Source of the DNA: Oligoflexaceae bacterium
Lineage (GTDB): Bacteria > Bdellovibrionota_B > Oligoflexia > Oligoflexales > Oligoflexaceae
Length of the DNA: 8,970 bases
Assembly: GCA_947474445.1 (NCBI GenBank)
Contig: CANJJY010000167.1
Coordinates: 1-8,970 of the forward strand
Reading direction: 5' to 3'
The notes under the pieces were generated by a model. The model had not been told where the DNA came from and made no database searches. It saw nothing but the letters and a program-made list of their open reading frames with translations. Both the position numbers and the translations under genes were made by a program. Each line of letters opens with the position of its first letter. Within the stretch, counting starts at the first letter, position 1. Positions 5,025-8,970 of this stretch are shown piece by piece.

Positions 5025-6647
5025 ATGACAGAATCACCAGAGCCGTCCAAAAAGCCATTTTCTCGACGCGATTTTATGCGTTTTTCCTCCCTCGCTGGAT
5101 CGGGCTTTTTGGCCAGCCCCGCCGCGGCCTTCAGCTGGCCTCCCTTAGTCAAAAAATTTCCGCCCGAACATAAAGATGTGCTGATCATCGGCAGTGGCTT
5201 CGGCGGCGCCATCACAGCTTTTCGCCTCGCGGAAAAAGGCATCGATGCGCTGATGATCGAACAGGGCCGGCGTTGGGATCAACCTATGGCGGCAGGCGCA
5301 AAACGCTTTTCTAAGAATCTCTATCCCGACGGTCGATCGACCTGGTTGAGTGACAAGACAGTGATTCCCCTCGGCCCCGCTCTGCCAATCAATAAGACGA
5401 CAGGAGTTCTCCAGGGGCGTCAACTCGCAGGCAAAACCGTTTTGAACGGCGCGGCCTACGGGGGTGGATCGATCGTCTACGGCGGTATCCTGGCCAAGCC
5501 CGAGGAACAGGTTTTCAAACTGGTATTCCCCAAAGAAATATCTTTCTCAGAACTCGAACCCTATTACGAAAGGGTCGCGACGCGTCTCCAGCGATCGACG
5601 ATACCTGCCGATGTCATAGAAGCCGATTGCTATCGGCACGTGCGAGTGATGAAGGAACAGTGCGACAAAGCAGGCGTGACCTGGGAACACCTCGCTACGG
5701 CGACCGACTGGAATATCGTGCGCGACGAAATCGAGGGTCGCATTCCTCCTTCTGTCACGCACGGCGAAGCCGTTTATGGCGTCAACAGTGGCGCCAAAAT
5801 CGGCCTCGATCAGACCTACCTCCGCGATGCAGAAGACTCGGGCCATCTCGATGTTCGCACCTTGCATCAGGTTCAAGACATCGGCCGCCAAGCGGATGGT
5901 CTCTATTATGTCACGGCCTTTGAACTCAACGTCGATGGCGAAGTGATCGCGCATCGAACTTTCACCGCGCGCAAACTCTTTCTGGCCGCTGGTACCGTCG
6001 GTACCTCGAGCCTTCTCGTCAAAGCCAAAGCCAAGGGAACGCTTCCGCTCTTAAACGAAGAAGTCGGTCGCGGTTGGGGTAACAACGGCAATGTCTATGC
6101 CCTGCGATTAGGTGTCGGAGCCGCCACTGGTCAATGGCAAGGCGGTCCTCCCGCTGCTGGTATCAGAGACCTCGACAATCCGCTCGGACCGCTCTTTATC
6201 GAACATCCTCAGCTGCCAGTCGGCATCGATATTTTTGGTTTGCTCTATTTCGGGATCGGCATCAATGAAAGCCGCGGGACCTTTCGCTACCAAACGAGTA
6301 GCGACAGCGTCACGCTCGATTATCCCAAGGATGATGCGGGTCAGCGGCGTATCAATGCCTCTCTTCTCGCGACCTTGGATCGTCTCAACAAAGCTAACGG
6401 AGGATTTACCACTTCGCTCTTGACCTATCTCAAAGATCAGGTGAAGGACGATATCTGCTATCATCCGCTTGGCGGTTGCGTGATGGGTCGCGCCTGCGAC
6501 TTCTACGGGAGGGTTAAAGGCTACGAGGGACTCTACGTCAATGACGGGGCATTTATGCCCGGAGCTTCTGCCTGCACCAATCCCTCATTCACGATCGCGG
6601 CGCTGGCGGAACGCAACATCGAGAAGGTGCTGGCCGAAGACTTTTAG
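5025..6647 (+). CDS. Tat-exported GMC oxidoreductase, class I cholesterol oxidase-like
   Basis: The 540-residue product begins with a twin-arginine signal (S-R-R-D-F-M-R at 13-19, hydrophobic core, Ala-Ala-Ala near 33-35), so it is exported folded with its flavin. An ADP-binding beta-alpha-beta unit follows, with GSGFGG at 56-61. From there it tracks Streptomyces class I cholesterol oxidase along its length: RSTWLSDKT, LNGAAYGGGSIVYGG, YGVNSGAKIGLDQTYL, LAAGTVGTSSLLVKAKAKG, GRGWGNNGN, YHPLGGCVMG, GLYVNDGAFMPGA and TIAALAERN. By alignment from memory the catalytic Glu361, His447 and Asn485 correspond to E393, H480 and N519. Class I enzymes oxidise 3-beta-hydroxysterols with oxygen and isomerise them to 4-en-3-ones. 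The active-site Asn-Gly-Gly-Met becomes Tyr-Gly-Gly-Ile, so substrate or oxygen access may differ. Start ATG 5025 has GGAG 10 bases upstream. Its stop overlaps the convergent vWA-pilin gene's stop by four bases. Confidence 0.85.
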   Translation: MTESPEPSKKPFSRRDFMRFSSLAGSGFLASPAAAFSWPPLVKKFPPEHKDVLIIGSGFGGAITAFRLAEKGIDALMIEQGRRWDQPMAAGAKRFSKNLYPDGRSTWLSDKTVIPLGPALPINKTTGVLQGRQLAGKTVLNGAAYGGGSIVYGGILAKPEEQVFKLVFPKEISFSELEPYYERVATRLQRSTIPADVIEADCYRHVRVMKEQCDKAGVTWEHLATATDWNIVRDEIEGRIPPSVTHGEAVYGVNSGAKIGLDQTYLRDAEDSGHLDVRTLHQVQDIGRQADGLYYVTAFELNVDGEVIAHRTFTARKLFLAAGTVGTSSLLVKAKAKGTLPLLNEEVGRGWGNNGNVYALRLGVGAATGQWQGGPPAAGIRDLDNPLGPLFIEHPQLPVGIDIFGLLYFGIGINESRGTFRYQTSSDSVTLDYPKDDAGQRRINASLLATLDRLNKANGGFTTSLLTYLKDQVKDDICYHPLGGCVMGRACDFYGRVKGYEGLYVNDGAFMPGASACTNPSFTIAALAERNIEKVLAEDF

Positions 6648-7891
6648 CGGCAGGTGACGCTTTTGATTTCATCGAACATTTTCTTCAAATTTCCCGTATT
6701 GGTCGCATCGAAGTAATCCTGCGGTGAACTTGCCATCATCTGCAGGATACGCGCATCCGCCCGCGCCGAGAGTCCAACGGTGAGGAGTCGAATGCCCTGG
6801 CTCTTGATGGTCTCGGCCGCAGCGATGGGATCGCCCGTTCCATTGTGGAAACCATCGCTGACGAATACCATCACCTTTTTCCCGCCTGCATAAGCAGATA
6901 GAGTCTGCGCCCCAGAGACGATTCCACTGACCATATCGGTCATCGACCGAGGTGTTTCGGCCCTAATCGACGTGAGGATGGCAGCGATATCGGAGGTCAG
7001 CGGATTGCGGATCGTGGCCCTTGAGTTGAACACGACGAAAGATGATTGATCTTGATTTCTCCGCAAGGCATTGACGAAGGCAGCCAACTCGGTTTTAGCC
7101 CGTCCCATCGTACCACCCGCCCGCATCGAGGCCGAGGTGTCCAGCACGGTCGCCATACCAATTGGCGAACGGCAGTAATCGAAGATTTCTAAACACTTGA
7201 TAAAGCCTTCACTATCGAGGCCGAAGGCTGCTGTACCGGCCGGACAAGAGGTGGCATTGACGGAAGCGAAGGCCTTGTCACAAAGAATCTGGCCGTCCGC
7301 CGTGATGGAACGCACATACTGATCATGACCACAGGCAAAGGTCGAAAGACTAGCCGTACCTTTGACTTCTTTGAAGTCACGGCCTTTGAAGAATCGGGCC
7401 GACGATCGCTTGATCGCGTAACGCGTTTGCACTTCACTCGCTTGGACGCAGGTGATCGCGCCGTCTGCACATTGGATGCGCGACTCAACCTCGATGAGAA
7501 TGGGGCATTCGCCTTGGCAAGCGCGTCCGGTGAGATCGTAAGAACCACTCAAAGTTTGGCCGAGAGCGTCGGCGAGGGTCAGAGGTTCAAAGCTAGTCTG
7601 GGACTGACAGAGAGGACCCGCAAAACAGGCCGCTAGGCGCGTTCCCGGGTTCAGTTCGGCCGTTCGCCTCATAGCTCCATAGCTGTGGCCAGCATTGACG
7701 ATTTTCTTTTCGAGGAGATCCATGCGCTGATGCATGCGGACGATTTTGATCAGGTCGAGCTCGTGATCGAGAAGCTGGTAGGTCGCCGTCGCGATCAGAC
7801 CGACCACGCCGCTCATGATGAGAACGGCCAAGAGGCTGAAGCCAGCTTCCCCGCTGCGGTTTTTCTTGCTGTTTTTCCGATCGAAGTCCAT
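6644..7891 (-). CDS. Prepilin-like protein with C-terminal von Willebrand factor A domain
   Basis: The 415-residue product starts with a short basic leader and a class III prepilin site, GEAG cut before F18, then a hydrophobic helix (18-41). Mature position 5 is Ala, not the usual Glu. A middle region (about 60-240) carries many Cys, including two copies of the motif shared by the three operon genes: SITADGQILC (195-204) and GLDSEGFIKC (224-233). A vWA domain follows (about 245-410) with a complete MIDAS: D251-x-S253-x-S255, T318 and D346. It should bind a divalent metal and, by analogy with PilY1, a surface or protein ligand. Start ATG 7891 has AGGA six bases upstream; a GTG directly before it is closer to that site. 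It lies 12 bases after the upstream pilin gene. A minor (tip) pilin role is inference. It ends overlapping the convergent oxidase stop, with no room for a terminator between. Confidence 0.8.
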   Translation of the reverse strand: MDFDRKNSKKNRSGEAGFSLLAVLIMSGVVGLIATATYQLLDHELDLIKIVRMHQRMDLLEKKIVNAGHSYGAMRRTAELNPGTRLAACFAGPLCQSQTSFEPLTLADALGQTLSGSYDLTGRACQGECPILIEVESRIQCADGAITCVQASEVQTRYAIKRSSARFFKGRDFKEVKGTASLSTFACGHDQYVRSITADGQILCDKAFASVNATSCPAGTAAFGLDSEGFIKCLEIFDYCRSPIGMATVLDTSASMRAGGTMGRAKTELAAFVNALRRNQDQSSFVVFNSRATIRNPLTSDIAAILTSIRAETPRSMTDMVSGIVSGAQTLSAYAGGKKVMVFVSDGFHNGTGDPIAAAETIKSQGIRLLTVGLSARADARILQMMASSPQDYFDATNTGNLKKMFDEIKSVTCR

Positions 7892-7903
7892 CACCTGTCC
7901 TTT

Positions 7904-8707
7904 TCACCAAAATCGCGGCGCGCAGCTGATAATGCCGTCAGCTCCCAGGCCCTTAACAGAATATTGGTCATCGACGCTCTTGTTCATGCTGCTGCAATCA
8001 AGCGGCGTTACAGCGATCTCGAGAGGCACGGGATGGGCAGCCACATCGAGCAGGGCAATCTCTTCGCGCGGCGTGCACAGGGCTTCCCCGCGTAAGCCGA
8101 TGCCGTGCAAGACCGAACCCGCTTGAGAGCAGCGCAGAGAAAGGCCAGGGAATTTCCCGTCGGCATATTTCTCGACTTCCTGGATGAATTTTCTCACGAT
8201 CTTGCCGCTTTCAACCTGATAGATTTCGGCGATGACGAGCGTATAGTGGGAACCTTGACAGCTCTGGCTTTCTCTTTGCATGCACTGCGGACTGACGATA
8301 GTCCGGACGCTGAGCCGCGGCCCTTCACAGACACCTTTCGGCTGACAGGGAACCGCATTCTTATCGTAAATAACCCGCGCGCCTGTGAAGGGCTGCGATT
8401 GCCCCTCCCGATAGAGAGGGATCTCGAATTTGGAATTATGGATGCAAGTGGTCTGCCCTCTAAAGCACCGCCTCAGATTGAGCGGACCCGCGTGATCGAG
8501 AGAATAGGCGATGTTATCCCAGCTCTTCATAAAATCGATCAAAGACCCTTCCAAGGCATCGATCGCCATCACCTGCGCGGTATCGTCGAGTTGCTTTTTG
8601 ATGCTCTTCATTTTGTAACCGAGACCGGCGAACAATGTGAGAAGGATGGATGAGGAAATCAGCACCTCGATGATACTGAAGCCGCTTTCACCGCGAAATA
8701 ATTTCAT
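7904..8707 (-). CDS. Type IV prepilin-like minor pilin/pseudopilin
   Basis: The 267-residue product has a nine-residue leader ending in Gly and a class III prepilin site, GESG before F10, then FSIIEVLI with Glu at mature position 5 and a hydrophobic helix to about residue 29. It would be processed by a PilD-type prepilin peptidase, methylated and assembled into or at the base of a type IV pilus-like filament. The mature domain is Cys-rich (twelve Cys), with two copies of the operon motif: GIGLRGEALC (202-211) and GLGADGIISC (253-262), the latter almost at the C-terminus. The globular part matches no pilin I recognise, so I cannot say which minor pilin it corresponds to. Start ATG 8707 has GAGG eight bases upstream and overlaps the preceding gene's stop (ATGA); the next gene follows after 12 bases. 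Confidence 0.8.
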   Translation of the reverse strand: MKLFRGESGFSIIEVLISSSILLTLFAGLGYKMKSIKKQLDDTAQVMAIDALEGSLIDFMKSWDNIAYSLDHAGPLNLRRCFRGQTTCIHNSKFEIPLYREGQSQPFTGARVIYDKNAVPCQPKGVCEGPRLSVRTIVSPQCMQRESQSCQGSHYTLVIAEIYQVESGKIVRKFIQEVEKYADGKFPGLSLRCSQAGSVLHGIGLRGEALCTPREEIALLDVAAHPVPLEIAVTPLDCSSMNKSVDDQYSVKGLGADGIISCAPRFW

Positions 8708-8970
8708 GGATTTGACCTCTTGACGTCGCTGCAGATCCGCTTGCCGCCTGAATCAAAACCAACCAGAACCTCCCGCCCCCGCGCACAATCTCCCAGTTCG
8801 ATGCCAGTCACCTTGCGATTGAGCCGCAATGGCAACACGCAATCGATGTTCATGGGACCTATGCTATGCGCGAAACCACTCCGTCCCAGGTCATTGACGC
8901 CGCAGCTGATGTTCTCGTCGACTAAAAGTTTTTCCTTATTTGGTCTTTGCAGATATCCCTGCCGAAAGAG
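8704..8970 (-). CDS. C-terminal part of an upstream operon gene, probably prepilin-like
   Basis: The frame is open from the right edge to a TGA at 8706-8704, giving the last 88 residues of a protein whose start lies outside the window. The TGA overlaps the ATG of the next gene, so the two are translationally coupled. Cys pairs and the motif GFDSGGKRIC (71-80 of the visible part) match those in the next two proteins, which argues it belongs to the same pilin-like group. A prepilin N-terminus cannot be confirmed because it is not in the window, and the visible part matches no family I know. Confidence 0.65.
   Translation of the reverse strand, partial: LFRQGYLQRPNKEKLLVDENISCGVNDLGRSGFAHSIGPMNIDCVLPLRLNRKVTGIELGDCARGREVLVGFDSGGKRICSDVKRSNP

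Noticed and set aside
6190..6260. Apparent Glu-to-Asp change at the catalytic base of the oxidase (VGIDIF segment)
   Set aside because: Counting back from the conserved His and Asn shows the catalytic Glu361 equivalent is the Glu in FIEHP (E393), which is conserved.
7685..8653. Plus-strand open frames of 136 and 182 residues opposite the pilin genes
   Set aside because: They mirror the minus-strand prepilin genes, which have cleavage sites, ribosome-binding sites and tight operon spacing.
1..8970. CRISPR array, insertion sequence, integrase or attachment sites
   Set aside because: No spaced direct repeats, transposase-like protein or terminal inverted repeats were seen.

Overview
The window is a stretch of moderately GC-rich chromosome from a Gram-negative bacterium. 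It encodes a lipoprotein with a lipobox, a twin-arginine exported oxidase, a PilZ (c-di-GMP) protein and prepilin-like proteins. This mix, with Cys-rich pilin-like proteins and a Kazal-like lipoprotein, suggests the Bdellovibrionota/Oligoflexia or the former Deltaproteobacteria. That placement is inference; there is no rRNA or other phylogenetic marker here.

Layout. (1) Positions 1-516, minus strand: the N-terminal 172 residues of a CysZ/EI24-like membrane protein that runs off the left edge. (2) Positions 824-2047, plus strand: a secreted protein with a TolB/FlgT-like look, ending in a probable intrinsic terminator. (3) Positions 2096-3412, minus strand: a two-gene operon, a small Cys-rich (degenerate Kazal-like) lipoprotein followed 15 bases later by a DUF4862 protein. 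(4) Positions 3413-3927: a 515-base non-coding block with two minus-strand terminator hairpins in tandem, one plus-strand terminator hairpin, and two divergent promoter-like sequences sharing one TATA box. It could encode two divergent RNAs of about 110 nt. (5) Positions 3928-4227, minus strand: a single-domain PilZ protein with both c-di-GMP motifs intact, divergent from (6) thpR, an RNA 2',3'-cyclic phosphodiesterase (4333-4908, plus strand). (7) Positions 5025-6647, plus strand: a Tat-exported GMC flavoprotein closely resembling class I cholesterol oxidase, with the catalytic Glu/His/Asn conserved. Its stop codon overlaps the stop of (8), a convergent minus-strand operon at 6644-8970: the C-terminus of an upstream gene, a prepilin-like protein, and a prepilin-like protein fused to a von Willebrand factor A (vWA) domain.

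The most distinctive unit is the right-hand operon. Its three genes are joined by an ATGA overlap and a 12-base gap, and all carry the Cys motif G-[ILF]-[DG]-x-x-G-x-x-x-C, five copies in total (the third position is Thr in one copy, which also has Ser for the first Gly). The last protein joins a class III prepilin N-terminus lacking the usual Glu at mature position 5 to a vWA domain with a complete MIDAS. That is what a filament-tip adhesin or tip-initiating subunit would look like. The PilZ gene in the same window fits c-di-GMP-linked surface behaviour, but nothing in the sequence links it directly to the pilins.
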